Shown: piece by piece, positions 45,505-53,975 of the stretch | Layout: each line of letters starts with the position of its first letter | How positions within the stretch are numbered: position 1 is the first letter of the stretch | Assembly: GCF_937468385.1 (NCBI RefSeq) | Contig: NZ_CALBWS010000002.1 | Location: 214,419-278,418 of the forward strand | Direction of reading: 5' to 3' | Length of the DNA stretch: 64,000 nucleotides | Source of the DNA: Neobacillus rhizosphaerae | GTDB taxonomy: Bacteria; Bacillota; Bacilli; Bacillales; Cytobacillaceae | Program-made: the position numbers and the translations under genes | Notes under the pieces: generated by a model | The model's input: only the letters and a program-made list of their open reading frames with translations | What the model was told of the DNA's origin: nothing | Databases searched by the model: none

Positions 45505-45844
45505 TCATTCGGAAGACTTACTTTAACCTCGTATCTTCTGAGGTCTCTACAAAGTAGTGTACCTTACCAACCAGTACCTAACAACGGTTACGTCTTGAAG
45601 GTATGAAAAAGGAATTGTATATTTTTTCTCCTAACACCTAAAAACCGGAATAATTGAAAAATCTGAAAGTAATATTCTTGCTTTTTTCTTTGTAAACACC
45701 AAGAATTCGTTTTATTATGCCCTAACATAAGGAGAGAAGTCACTCATTGGCTGACTCTATTTATTGCTAAATTGGGTAAACCATCCACTTAATTTTCCCC
45801 ATCATCTATTTCAGTCACTTAATGTAAATGTATTAAAATGTGTT

Positions 45845-45884
45845 TTGTCATATATATCAAATTTATTGTATACTTGGAAAGTAT
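45845..45884 (+). promoter_or_regulatory. promoter of the GGDEF gene with palindrome
   Basis: -35 TTGTCA (45845-45850), 18-base spacer, -10 TATACT (45869-45874). A perfect inverted repeat, ATACTTGGAAAGTAT (45870-45884), covers the -10 and the start-site region and may be an operator. Confidence 0.6.
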
Positions 45885-45949
45885 GAGATTTAATTCATAG
45901 GAAATATTATACTGCTATAGCTGCTCAAGTTCATTCCAGGAGAATAATT

Positions 45950-47458
45950 ATGGTAAAAGATTTTGTCTCAAATGCCACACTATTAATCGCTTCCTTCTCA
46001 ATGTTGGGATTGATATTTAAAAATAAACCATTGCACTTTTCATCCCCCTTATCAACTAGAATATATTGGGGACTTTGTTTTGGAATTCTTGGAAACATTT
46101 TAATGTCTTTTAGCATTCAAGTGGACTCAAGGAGCATCGCCGATTTGCGCCACTTGGCGATAGTAATCGCAGCCGCTTTTGGCGGATATGTCCCGGCAAT
46201 GATTTCAGCTGTCCTTATTGCGATAGGAAGGATTGTCCTTTCAGGCTTTAGTGAAACATCTCTACTTCCATCTCTTGGTTCCCTTTTAATTGGAATCACA
46301 TGTGGTGGGATTTCACTGCTGCACTTTAATCGTGCTTTAAAAGCTTTTTTAATGAATCTTTGTGGACTGTTCATTATATCCATCATGTTCATAATGATAA
46401 TTGACGATAAAGAAATCCTTAAACATGTTTTAACTATCCATTATCTTATTTCATTAATTGGCGGTTTTATCGCCTATCATTTTTTTGTGTTTGTCGTCGA
46501 TTCAAACGATGCACACAATCAATTGAAACATAGTGTTATCAAATTAAAAGAAACAGAAGAACGGTTTCGATTAATTGCTGAATATTCGAGTGATATGATA
46601 ACCATGCACAATGAAAGGACTGAATATATTTACATTTCACCGGCAGTAAAAGAGATCATTCATTTTGAATACCCTGAACTGCTCGGAAAAAAAATGGAAT
46701 ATTTTATTCATCCCGATGATATTGAGCGAACGAATGAAATGTTTGAAAGAGCACTCCATAAAGGAGTAGCTGAATCCACTTACCGCTACTGTTCAAAATT
46801 GGGGGACTATGTTTGGATTGAATCAACACTAAAGAGTGTTCATTTTCAAGAAGATGGAAGCAAAAAAGTCATTATTGTTTCGCGAAATATTACCGATCGA
46901 AAACTAACAGAACAAAAATTACAAGAAGCCAATGAGTTACTAAATCGTTTATCCTATATGGATGGTTTAACAGGCATCGCCAATAGAAGATATTTTGATG
47001 AAACACTGGCAAAAGAATGGTTAAACTCGTTTTCAGCCAATTCACCGATCACCTTACTGATGTTCGATATTGACTACTTTAAAAAGTTCAATGATACATA
47101 CGGACACTTAACAGGAGACTTTTGCTTACAATCGATTGCTCAAGCCATTAAAAAAATAATTACAGAAGCCCTTGGATATACACTTTGCCGTTATGGCGGC
47201 GAAGAATTTGCCATCATCCTGCCTGCTTCCAATATAGAGGAAGGAATTAAGCTTGCCCATCAGATTCAAGAGACGATAGGGTCACTTAAGATTCCTCATA
47301 GCAGCTCGGAAATTGCTGATTTTGTCACCTTAAGTATTGGACTAGCCTCTTTGATTCCGACTTCATCTTCTAAATCGCAGGAGTTAATTAAAATGGCTGA
47401 TTCAGCTCTTTATTTATCAAAAACAAAAGGTAGAAATTCTATCTCAATCAATCAATAA
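45950..47458 (+). CDS. diguanylate cyclase with 5TM-LYT and PAS domains
   Basis: 502 residues. N-terminal five- to six-helix membrane sensor of the LytS/YhcK type (about 5-185), a PAS domain (about 200-315, ending in ...VSRNITDRK), then GGDEF (about 335-500) with DGLTGIANRRYFD and active-site GGEEF (420s). The RxxD inhibitory site is not visible upstream of it. Predicted to make c-di-GMP from GTP in response to a membrane signal. AGGAGAA upstream of ATG. Its stop overlaps the terminator stem, and a KinB-like kinase lies next. Confidence 0.92.
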   Translation: MVKDFVSNATLLIASFSMLGLIFKNKPLHFSSPLSTRIYWGLCFGILGNILMSFSIQVDSRSIADLRHLAIVIAAAFGGYVPAMISAVLIAIGRIVLSGFSETSLLPSLGSLLIGITCGGISLLHFNRALKAFLMNLCGLFIISIMFIMIIDDKEILKHVLTIHYLISLIGGFIAYHFFVFVVDSNDAHNQLKHSVIKLKETEERFRLIAEYSSDMITMHNERTEYIYISPAVKEIIHFEYPELLGKKMEYFIHPDDIERTNEMFERALHKGVAESTYRYCSKLGDYVWIESTLKSVHFQEDGSKKVIIVSRNITDRKLTEQKLQEANELLNRLSYMDGLTGIANRRYFDETLAKEWLNSFSANSPITLLMFDIDYFKKFNDTYGHLTGDFCLQSIAQAIKKIITEALGYTLCRYGGEEFAIILPASNIEEGIKLAHQIQETIGSLKIPHSSSEIADFVTLSIGLASLIPTSSSKSQELIKMADSALYLSKTKGRNSISINQ

Positions 47459-47504
47459 AGGCCAGGAAGGATTAGTCCATGTTAACCCTTCCTGGCCTTT
47501 TTTT
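47457..47504 (+). terminator. Terminator of the GGDEF gene
   Basis: GGCCAGGAAGG/CCTTCCTGGCC stem with a long loop, then seven or more T residues. Confidence 0.9.
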
Positions 47505-47615
47505 CATTTATTCCACGCTTTTTCGTTTTTTTCAAACTATTATGCAAATTTTGTTGTTTTTTGTGGAAAATACATGTAAAATTTCCATAACAGCCCCATT
47601 AGGATGGTGAAGATA

Positions 47616-48875
47616 ATGGAAATTACTCAACACCTTTTCTTAAATCTCTCCATAATAATCATTCTATTATTTTTTTGTTTCATATTTTTCGAAAGGAATA
47701 AAATGTTTACTCTGCCTAAAACCTCGATTGTTATAATTTTTTTCGTCATTATATGGATCTGCATTCAATTCTCCTATAATCCGATTTCTTATGCCAGGTA
47801 TGATTTACAGATTATACCTTTGGTCATTGGCGGCTTCTATTTTGGGGTTGGCCCGATGCTTGTATTAGCAACCATTATCATAAGATTCTTCTATGGAGTC
47901 AATTTGGGCTTCTACCAAACAGTCATTCTTTATGGTTCATTCGCACTGGTCGTTTGGCGGTTATACCCTTGGTTTTGGCAACAAGCTCCGATACGGAGAA
48001 TACTAGTTTCAGTTTGTAATGGAATGGCGCTTGGAATACTTACGGTTTTAGGGATGAGGTTATACAATACCCCCACCTACTGGCTGGATGCCTGGTTAGC
48101 TTATTTAGTAATCCCTGCACTCGGAATTGGCATCATTTCCTATTTAATAGAAATATATAAAAGAAATAATAAAATGAGGCAGCAGCTGATTAAATCAGAA
48201 AAATTAAAAGCAGTTGAACAAATGGGAGCAGCAATTTCTCATGAGATTCGAAACCCTCTCACTGCAGCAATCGGATTTGTTCAGCTGCTCGAAGATGATT
48301 ATCTTTCCAGACAAAAAAGAAAAGAATACCTTTCTATTGTAAAGGAAGAACTGCATTCTGCTGAAAAGGTTATTCAAGATTATTTAACATTTGTAAAACC
48401 CTCTATATCGTTGTCAGAGGAGATTAATGTAAAGAGTGAACTGAGACAGATTATTAAACTCCTCCAACCATTAGCAAATCAAAATTCAGTGGAGATATTA
48501 ACAGATTTTTCTATCATTGGTTTTATAAAGGGAGACCCTCAGAATTTTCATCAATGTTTAATCAATGTAATGAAAAATGCAATTGAAGCTATGCCGCGTG
48601 GAGGGTATTTAACCATCTCCACGGAATATAATCAGAACTATATTACCATTACAGTGAAGGATTCAGGAATAGGGATGACGAGAGAACAACTCGAACGACT
48701 TGGTGAGCCTTTTTATTCGACAAAAGGGAAAAATGGTACTGGTCTTGGAATGATGGTAGTTTATAGCATTGTCCGTGCGATGGATGGAATGATTGATGTG
48801 GAAAGTGAAGTTGGGTATGGAACGATTATTCAATTTGAATTTCCAACCATAACGTCCATATTAAAAGTGCGATAG
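47616..48875 (+). CDS. KinB-like sensor histidine kinase
   Basis: 419 residues from ATG 47616 (GGTGA upstream; ATG 47604 is an alternative). Six membrane helices in the first 180 residues forming a 5TM LYT-type sensor, then HisKA with phospho-acceptor SHEIRNPLTAAIGF (His near 205) and HATPase with N-box NVMKNAIEAMP, DSGIGM and GTGLGM. The layout is that of sporulation kinase KinB, which phosphorylates Spo0F. No response regulator is adjacent, consistent with a phosphorelay kinase. Target is inferred. Confidence 0.85.
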   Translation: MEITQHLFLNLSIIIILLFFCFIFFERNKMFTLPKTSIVIIFFVIIWICIQFSYNPISYARYDLQIIPLVIGGFYFGVGPMLVLATIIIRFFYGVNLGFYQTVILYGSFALVVWRLYPWFWQQAPIRRILVSVCNGMALGILTVLGMRLYNTPTYWLDAWLAYLVIPALGIGIISYLIEIYKRNNKMRQQLIKSEKLKAVEQMGAAISHEIRNPLTAAIGFVQLLEDDYLSRQKRKEYLSIVKEELHSAEKVIQDYLTFVKPSISLSEEINVKSELRQIIKLLQPLANQNSVEILTDFSIIGFIKGDPQNFHQCLINVMKNAIEAMPRGGYLTISTEYNQNYITITVKDSGIGMTREQLERLGEPFYSTKGKNGTGLGMMVVYSIVRAMDGMIDVESEVGYGTIIQFEFPTITSILKVR

Positions 48876-48878
48876 GAA

Positions 48879-48917
48879 AGAACCGACGGAAGAATGGAAT
48901 ATCCCGTCGGTTCTTTG
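48879..48917 (+). terminator. Terminator of the kinase gene
   Basis: AGAACCGACGG/CCGTCGGTTCT 11-base stem; T-run short (TTTG). Confidence 0.7.
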
Positions 48918-48952
48918 ATTTCTGGCAGATTTCATTAAAAATCCATCTGAAC

Positions 48953-49939
48953 TTATTTGCCAATAAACATTTGTGACCAATGTTTCCCTGTATCTTCAAA
49001 GCCAACCCCTATATGTGTAAAATTTGCGCTAAGAATATTTTTTCGGTGTCCTTCACTGTTCATCCAAGCAGTAACGACTTCTTGCGGCGTCCGCTGTCCT
49101 TGTGCAATATTTTCACCTGCAGATTTATAGGTCACGCCAAAATCTCTCATCATGTCAAACGGTGAGCCATAACTAGGACTTGTATGTGAAAAATAATGGT
49201 TTTGCTGCATATCGAGCGCTTTCTTTTGAGCAACACTGTTTAACTGAGTGTCTGCTTTTAATGCAGGAAGGCCATTTTTACTTCTCTCGCTATTCGTTAG
49301 ATTGATGACTTGTTGTACATATTGACTAACTGTTCCAGTGGCAGGTGCAGTAGTTTGTGTCTTTGCCGGTTGATTTGGGGCAGGCACCGTTTGTTTAGGA
49401 GCTGTCTGCGGCAAAGGCTGAGTTTTGTTAGGAACCGTCTGCTGTGGTGCCGTTTGCTGTGGCGTCGTTTGCTGTGGCACAGTATGCTGTACCGGTGCTT
49501 TTGCAGTCGGTGTTTGCTGCTGAAAATATGGTGGAACTTGTTGAGTAGCTCCGGACTGGAGCCAATTACCTTGTCGTGGATCAATCGTAATGAATTGGTA
49601 TTTTGCATCCTGCATTAACACCGCTCTTGTATGCGGATATTGATCACTGTTCGTCGTTGTTTGATAAGCTGAGATCATATCGTCCTTTTTCCTATTTCCA
49701 CGATAATTATCATTAAACAAATTTAGATCATCCACGTTCCTGTTCCGATAATTCTCAGTCAACGGTCCATTATGATCAATGCCATTATTGTATCGAACAT
49801 CCATGATTTGGTTGTTTCTTTTACTTGTATCCATCCCTATCCTATCAGTAGTACGGTCATTAATATTATTTTTATTACAAGCAGCTAGTCCCATTGTCAG
49901 AACTGCTGTTAGTAGGACACCAACAGGTTTTTTTATCAA
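48953..49939 (-). CDS. CAP (SCP/PR1)-domain lipoprotein
   Basis: 328 residues from TTG 49939, chosen because AAAGGAGGAAG ends five bases upstream. Lipoprotein signal with lipobox MGLAAC (Cys about 21). A Q/N/D-rich linker is followed by low-complexity Pro-Gln-Thr repeats (about 140-205, for example PQQTTPQQTAPQQT) and a C-terminal CAP domain (about 212-325: LTNSERSKNGLPAL, HYFSHTSPS, GENIAQG, HRKNILSANFTHIGVG). Related to B. subtilis YkwD. Its exported substrate or partner is unknown; the family is common in spore-formers. Confidence 0.88.
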   Translation of the reverse strand: MIKKPVGVLLTAVLTMGLAACNKNNINDRTTDRIGMDTSKRNNQIMDVRYNNGIDHNGPLTENYRNRNVDDLNLFNDNYRGNRKKDDMISAYQTTTNSDQYPHTRAVLMQDAKYQFITIDPRQGNWLQSGATQQVPPYFQQQTPTAKAPVQHTVPQQTTPQQTAPQQTVPNKTQPLPQTAPKQTVPAPNQPAKTQTTAPATGTVSQYVQQVINLTNSERSKNGLPALKADTQLNSVAQKKALDMQQNHYFSHTSPSYGSPFDMMRDFGVTYKSAGENIAQGQRTPQEVVTAWMNSEGHRKNILSANFTHIGVGFEDTGKHWSQMFIGK

Positions 49940-50045
49940 TCGAACTTCCTCCTTTTGCAAAAAAATCTCTTGCCTTTTTATTTTTTATTTTTTCAGGAGA
50001 AAGTATGACTGGAAATTAACGTATATAAAAAAAGTAGAACCTCCG

Positions 50046-50140
50046 GTTTAACTGTGTACGGACTCGGCCACATTAACTGAGATAAAGGAAACATGGTGAG
50101 TGAAGCGAGCCGATCTTGACTAACCTTAGGGAATGGTAAA
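50046..50140. repeat. dispersed Bacillus-type repeat, copy 2 (diverged)
   Basis: Shares ACTGAGATAAAGGAAACA and the following GCGA...CGAT.TTGACT...TAGGGAA pattern with 43627-43775, but with more substitutions and shortened ends. Lies after the nag-linked SIS gene terminator. Confidence 0.65.
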
Positions 50141-50171
50141 AAACCAACAGCTGCAATAAGCATCTGTTGGC
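50139..50171 (-). terminator. Terminator of the nag operon
   Basis: GCCAACAG/CTGTTGG stem with a 13-base loop, then TTTTTT on the minus strand. Confidence 0.8.
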
Positions 50172-50211
50172 TTCTTTAAAGATAAAATCCGTATGGCTTA
50201 TAAGAAAATAT

Positions 50212-50949
50212 TTATTTTTCAAGTAGTGGGATTCTGCTTTTGTATTTAAGAATGATCTGACGATTGTGCTCCACAGCCCCATCAGCATTGCTACTTTTAA
50301 AAATTGGCGGAGTAAAGTTATTTTCAACCATAATATTAATGGCGTCAACCATAATGGCATTAACAATCGCTGTTCCAACAACTGTTGAACCGGAGCCAAA
50401 GGAAACGTCCAACCATTCATGCTCCATGAGTGCATCGCCGACCTTAATATGGTTATCAATCGCAAGGTCCCCTGCTTGAGAAAGGAACTTTCCACTTTTG
50501 TGCCTCGAATCTACACCTTTGGTATATAGCAGTGATGAAATCGTTATGACAAAAGCACCCTGTTTTTTAGCGAAGTCCGCCACATCAATAGGAACCGGAT
50601 TTCTGCCTGAGGTTGAAGCAACAAGAACCACATCTCCAGATTGAATGGATAAATTCCCTAAGAATTGCTCTGCAAAATCAGCTTTTTGTTCGAATTGCGA
50701 TGAACGAACAGCCCCTTTATGGAGCATTATATCCTCAATAAGGATTGGGTTAATTGGGGCAAGTCCTCCTGCTCGGTAAAAGAGTTCCTCAGCCAGCATA
50801 TGGGAATGACCGCAGCCAAAAACATGGACAATTCCATCCGCTTGAATGCACTGAGCTATTTTTTTTGCGGCAATATTAATGTTCTCATTTTCTTCCGTTT
50901 CAATGGTATCTAATAAATCCTTAAGATTTTTAAAATAAACATCGAACAT
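50212..50949 (-). CDS. SIS-domain sugar-phosphate isomerase-like protein (UPF0309)
   Basis: 245 residues with one SIS domain: GIVHVFGCGHSHMLAEELF near 40 and VLVASTSGRNPVPIDVA near 107, typical sugar-phosphate binding loops; relatives are annotated as UPF0309 or sugar isomerase domain proteins. Last gene of the nagA-nagB-nagR-SIS operon (20 bases after nagR), so it probably acts on an amino-sugar phosphate; MurQ-like etherase activity is a possibility but not shown. Confidence 0.85.
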   Translation of the reverse strand: MFDVYFKNLKDLLDTIETEENENINIAAKKIAQCIQADGIVHVFGCGHSHMLAEELFYRAGGLAPINPILIEDIMLHKGAVRSSQFEQKADFAEQFLGNLSIQSGDVVLVASTSGRNPVPIDVADFAKKQGAFVITISSLLYTKGVDSRHKSGKFLSQAGDLAIDNHIKVGDALMEHEWLDVSFGSGSTVVGTAIVNAIMVDAINIMVENNFTPPIFKSSNADGAVEHNRQIILKYKSRIPLLEK

Positions 50950-50968
50950 GTGATATCCTCCAAATTTA

Positions 50969-51691
50969 CTACCGTTTCATCTGAATCATAAATTTATAAC
51001 GGTCAGCACGATAAGCTGATTTTACAAATTCAACAGGGGTTCCATCTTTAAGATAGGTATTTCTTTGAATCAGCATTACTGATGCCCCTTTAGCGATGCT
51101 TAAATATTTTGCTTCAATAGGACTTGCAATTGATGATTCAATGACCTGCGATGCACTATCAATTCTTAAGTTTAACTTTCCTTCAATGTATGCATATAGA
51201 GATTGATTCACAATCTGTTCTGTTAGTCCTTTGACGAGATTGGCGGAAATATAATTTGTTTCTAGTGCCATTGGGACACCATCTGCTAAGCGAATTCGTT
51301 TGATTTCATACACGGGTCCATACTCAGGAATAGAGAGCTGCCCGGCGATTTGACTTGTTGCGGGAATTATTTCAAAGTGGATTAATTGACTCCCCGGCGT
51401 AAGTCCTCTTGCTTTCATGTCTTCTGTAAAGCTAGTTAATCCTTGAAGTGGTTGTTCAATTTTTCGCTCTGCAACGAAAGTTCCCTTTCCTTGCAAACGA
51501 TGTAAATACCCTTCATTTACCAGTTGAGTGAAAGCCTGTCTGACCGTCATACGGCTAATTTGATATTTTTCCGCATATTCTCTTTCGGCGGGCAAAGAAT
51601 CACCAGGAAGTAACTCGCCCTTTTCAATTCGTTCCTTAATTTGTTCTTCAAGCTGGTAGTAAATGGGGATTGGGGAATTCTTATCAATCAT
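50969..51691 (-). CDS. nagR: GntR-family regulator of GlcNAc use
   Basis: 240 residues. GntR winged helix (about 5-70: PIPIYYQLEEQIKERI and YQISRMTVRQAF) plus UTRA ligand domain (about 90-235, EIKRIRLADGVPMALETNYI). Matches the HutC-subfamily NagR (YvoA) of B. subtilis, which represses nagA-nagB and is released by glucosamine-6-phosphate-type ligands. Two matching operators are at 53732 and 53848. Encoded downstream of nagB. Confidence 0.93.
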   Translation of the reverse strand: MIDKNSPIPIYYQLEEQIKERIEKGELLPGDSLPAEREYAEKYQISRMTVRQAFTQLVNEGYLHRLQGKGTFVAERKIEQPLQGLTSFTEDMKARGLTPGSQLIHFEIIPATSQIAGQLSIPEYGPVYEIKRIRLADGVPMALETNYISANLVKGLTEQIVNQSLYAYIEGKLNLRIDSASQVIESSIASPIEAKYLSIAKGASVMLIQRNTYLKDGTPVEFVKSAYRADRYKFMIQMKR

Positions 51692-51748
51692 TCTCCTTCC
51701 TACACCTTCCTATTTAAACTGTGGCAACAGCAGATAAGCTGATAAATT

Positions 51749-52486
51749 TCAACTGTGAACCTTTAGGTCTGCAATTGCCGCTTTATCTGCAATAATTGTA
51801 ACACATGGATGTTTTTTCAAAACAGAGGCAGGAAAATTTTCATTTATTTCTTCATTAAAAAGCTTGGACAAAGCTTCTTTTTTGGATTCACCTGAAACAA
51901 GCAATAGAATTTCTTCACTTTTCATAATGGTAGAAATCCCCATCGTAATTGCCTTTGTTGGAACTTCTTCCGGTTGATTAAAAAATCTGGCATTAGCCCT
52001 AATGGTTGAAGGTGCTAAATTGACAATATTAGTTGTGGAGTTAAAGGAAGTTCCTGGTTCATTGAATCCAATATGTCCGTTATTGCCAATCCCCAGAATT
52101 TGAAGATTAATGCCGCCATGTTTGGTAAGTAATTCTTCGTAACGATTGCATTCTTTTTGAAAATCAGTAGCGTCCCCGCGAGGAATATTGGTATTTTCCT
52201 TTTTAATATCAATATGATTAAACAATTGTTCGTTCATGAAATAGCGATAGCTATTCTTATTTTCACCTGTGAGCCCAACATACTCATCTAAATTAAATAC
52301 AGTAACCCCCTGATAAGACGTCCCGTTCTTTTGATAATCCTCAATTAAAATTTTATATGTTCCAATTGGAGTTCCACCTGTTGCCAAACCGAGTGTAATA
52401 GTTGGATGATGACAAACCTTGTCAATAATATATTCGGCAGCTTTTTTACTCATTTCTTGGTAATCCTTTACTTCGATAAGCTTCAT
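51749..52486 (-). CDS. nagB: glucosamine-6-phosphate deaminase
   Basis: 245 residues. Converts glucosamine-6-phosphate to fructose-6-phosphate and ammonia. Motifs: LGLATGGTPIGTYK near 33, FNLDEYVGL near 65, GIGNNGHIGFNEPG near 132 with the catalytic acids. Its ATG directly adjoins the nagA stop codon (TAA-ATG), so translation is probably coupled. Confidence 0.96.
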   Translation of the reverse strand: MKLIEVKDYQEMSKKAAEYIIDKVCHHPTITLGLATGGTPIGTYKILIEDYQKNGTSYQGVTVFNLDEYVGLTGENKNSYRYFMNEQLFNHIDIKKENTNIPRGDATDFQKECNRYEELLTKHGGINLQILGIGNNGHIGFNEPGTSFNSTTNIVNLAPSTIRANARFFNQPEEVPTKAITMGISTIMKSEEILLLVSGESKKEALSKLFNEEINENFPASVLKKHPCVTIIADKAAIADLKVHS

Positions 52487-53680
52487 TTAGTCTTCCTCCT
52501 TCTTAAAGGCAAGCTCCCCGCGGCAAAATGTCATGAATACTTCCAAGTTTTTATCAAGAATGACGATGTCCCCGTCTTTTCCTTCGGCGAGACTTCCTTT
52601 CCTTTCAAACACATTCAGCTGTTTAGCGGGATTTACTGATGCCATTTCAATTGCATTTTCCAAAGAACAGCCTGTATAGTTAACAATATTCTTTACTGCC
52701 TGTCCTAATCTTAATATGCTCCCAGCAAGTGTCCCATCCGCTAAAACGGCCTTTCCATCCTGAACGGTAACTTCTTGACCACCAAGATCATATTTACCAT
52801 TTTTCATGCATTTTGCCCGCATGGAATCTGTAATTAAAATTAGGCCATCACTTTGTTTTTGTTTGTAGGCAAGTTCTACCATTTCAGGTCTGACATGCAC
52901 TCCATCCACAATAATTTCTGCTATTAATTCATCCCGTAAAAATGCTGCACCGACAATACCTGGTTCCCTGTGATGCAAACCCCTCATTTGATTAAAGAGA
53001 TGGGTTACGTGATTAGCTCCAGCTTCAATTGCTTCACCTACTTCTTCATAGGTCGCATCTGAATGACCGATGGAAGCAATTATTCCATTCTCCTTTAAAT
53101 AACGAATCATTTCTAATCCACCTGGACGTTCCGGGGCTAAAGTGACAAGTTTAATATTTCCGTTTGTCATCGTTTGCCACTCTTTAAACAAGGCAAGGTC
53201 TGGATCGACGATATGCTGGATAGGCTGTGCCCCTGCTCGTTTTGCATTTACAAAAGGTCCTTCAAGGTGAAGACCAAGTATTTCAGCCTTTCCTTGAGAT
53301 GGCTGCTTTTCAATATATTGCGCTGCATTCTTTAATGCATTTTCAATTTGTTTTCCTTCTTGAGTCATCGTTGTCGCTAAAAAACTCGTCGTTCCCTCTT
53401 TTGGAAGGGCTGTGACCATTGTGTCTAACGCTTCCTTTGTAGCGTCCATTGTATCGGCCCCATTAACCCCATGGATGTGTACATCAATAAAGCCAGGAAT
53501 CGCTTTATAGTAAGCAGGAAGTTCTATAACCTCAAATTCATCTTCATCTATTAGCTCGTCTATTGAACCGATTTCTATTATTTTTTGATCCTTTATTTTA
53601 ATAAATCCATTTTTAATCATTTCTTTTTCTGAATAAACTCGGATACCCTTAAGTAAGATAGGGTTAACATGATTAATCAT
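52487..53680 (-). CDS. nagA: N-acetylglucosamine-6-phosphate deacetylase
   Basis: 397 residues from ATG 53680, eight bases after GGAAG; ATG 53686 is only two to three bases from it. Metal-dependent amidohydrolase: HVHIHG near 62, EGPF near 140, GHSDATYEE near 204, HLFNQM near 225 and ITDSM near 285. Removes acetate from GlcNAc-6-phosphate for NagB. First gene of the operon, under the operator pair. Confidence 0.96.
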   Translation of the reverse strand: MINHVNPILLKGIRVYSEKEMIKNGFIKIKDQKIIEIGSIDELIDEDEFEVIELPAYYKAIPGFIDVHIHGVNGADTMDATKEALDTMVTALPKEGTTSFLATTMTQEGKQIENALKNAAQYIEKQPSQGKAEILGLHLEGPFVNAKRAGAQPIQHIVDPDLALFKEWQTMTNGNIKLVTLAPERPGGLEMIRYLKENGIIASIGHSDATYEEVGEAIEAGANHVTHLFNQMRGLHHREPGIVGAAFLRDELIAEIIVDGVHVRPEMVELAYKQKQSDGLILITDSMRAKCMKNGKYDLGGQEVTVQDGKAVLADGTLAGSILRLGQAVKNIVNYTGCSLENAIEMASVNPAKQLNVFERKGSLAEGKDGDIVILDKNLEVFMTFCRGELAFKKEED

Positions 53681-53710
53681 CACCATTACTTCCTTTCTGG
53701 TTATATCTAT

Positions 53711-53747
53711 ATTTTAGCATTATCTACTTCTAGTTGTCTATACCAAT
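53711..53747 (-). promoter_or_regulatory. nagA promoter and first NagR operator
   Basis: Minus-strand -35 TAGACA (53735-53740) and -10 TAAAAT (53711-53716), 18 bases apart. The operator ATTGGTATAGACAACT (53732-53747) covers the -35 and is the form I remember for the NagR (dre) site of B. subtilis. Confidence 0.8.
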
Positions 53748-53847
53748 TTTTGATTGGTATCATTCATAAACACCTAAAAATAGATGTAAATTCTTATTAC
53801 CTTCACAATTTTTTAGTAATTTTTTTATTTTTTGAATAAAAACCAAA

Positions 53848-53863
53848 AAGGTATAGACAACTA
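53848..53863 (+). promoter_or_regulatory. second NagR operator
   Basis: AAAGGTATAGACAACT, with 13 of 16 or better matches to the first site and in the opposite orientation, about 116 bases upstream. It may allow looping or control a divergent transcript. Confidence 0.65.
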
Positions 53864-53936
53864 TATCTATAGGAATAACGTGATGTTAATTGGCTTTTGA
53901 TACGAATCCCTTCTTGCGATTATCAACGAATAGCGG

Positions 53937-53972
53937 TAAAAAAAACGACAAGTGTCAGTCACCTGTCGTTTT
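53937..53972 (-). terminator. Terminator of yhbH
   Basis: AACGACA..GTG/CAC..TGTCGTT stem with a four-base loop and two mismatched bases, then eight T residues on the minus strand. Confidence 0.85.
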
Positions 53973-53975
53973 TCA

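Noticed and set aside
45440..45640. T-box or known riboswitch before gndA
   Set aside because: No T-box core or antiterminator pairing and no recognisable riboswitch consensus; kept only as an unexplained leader.
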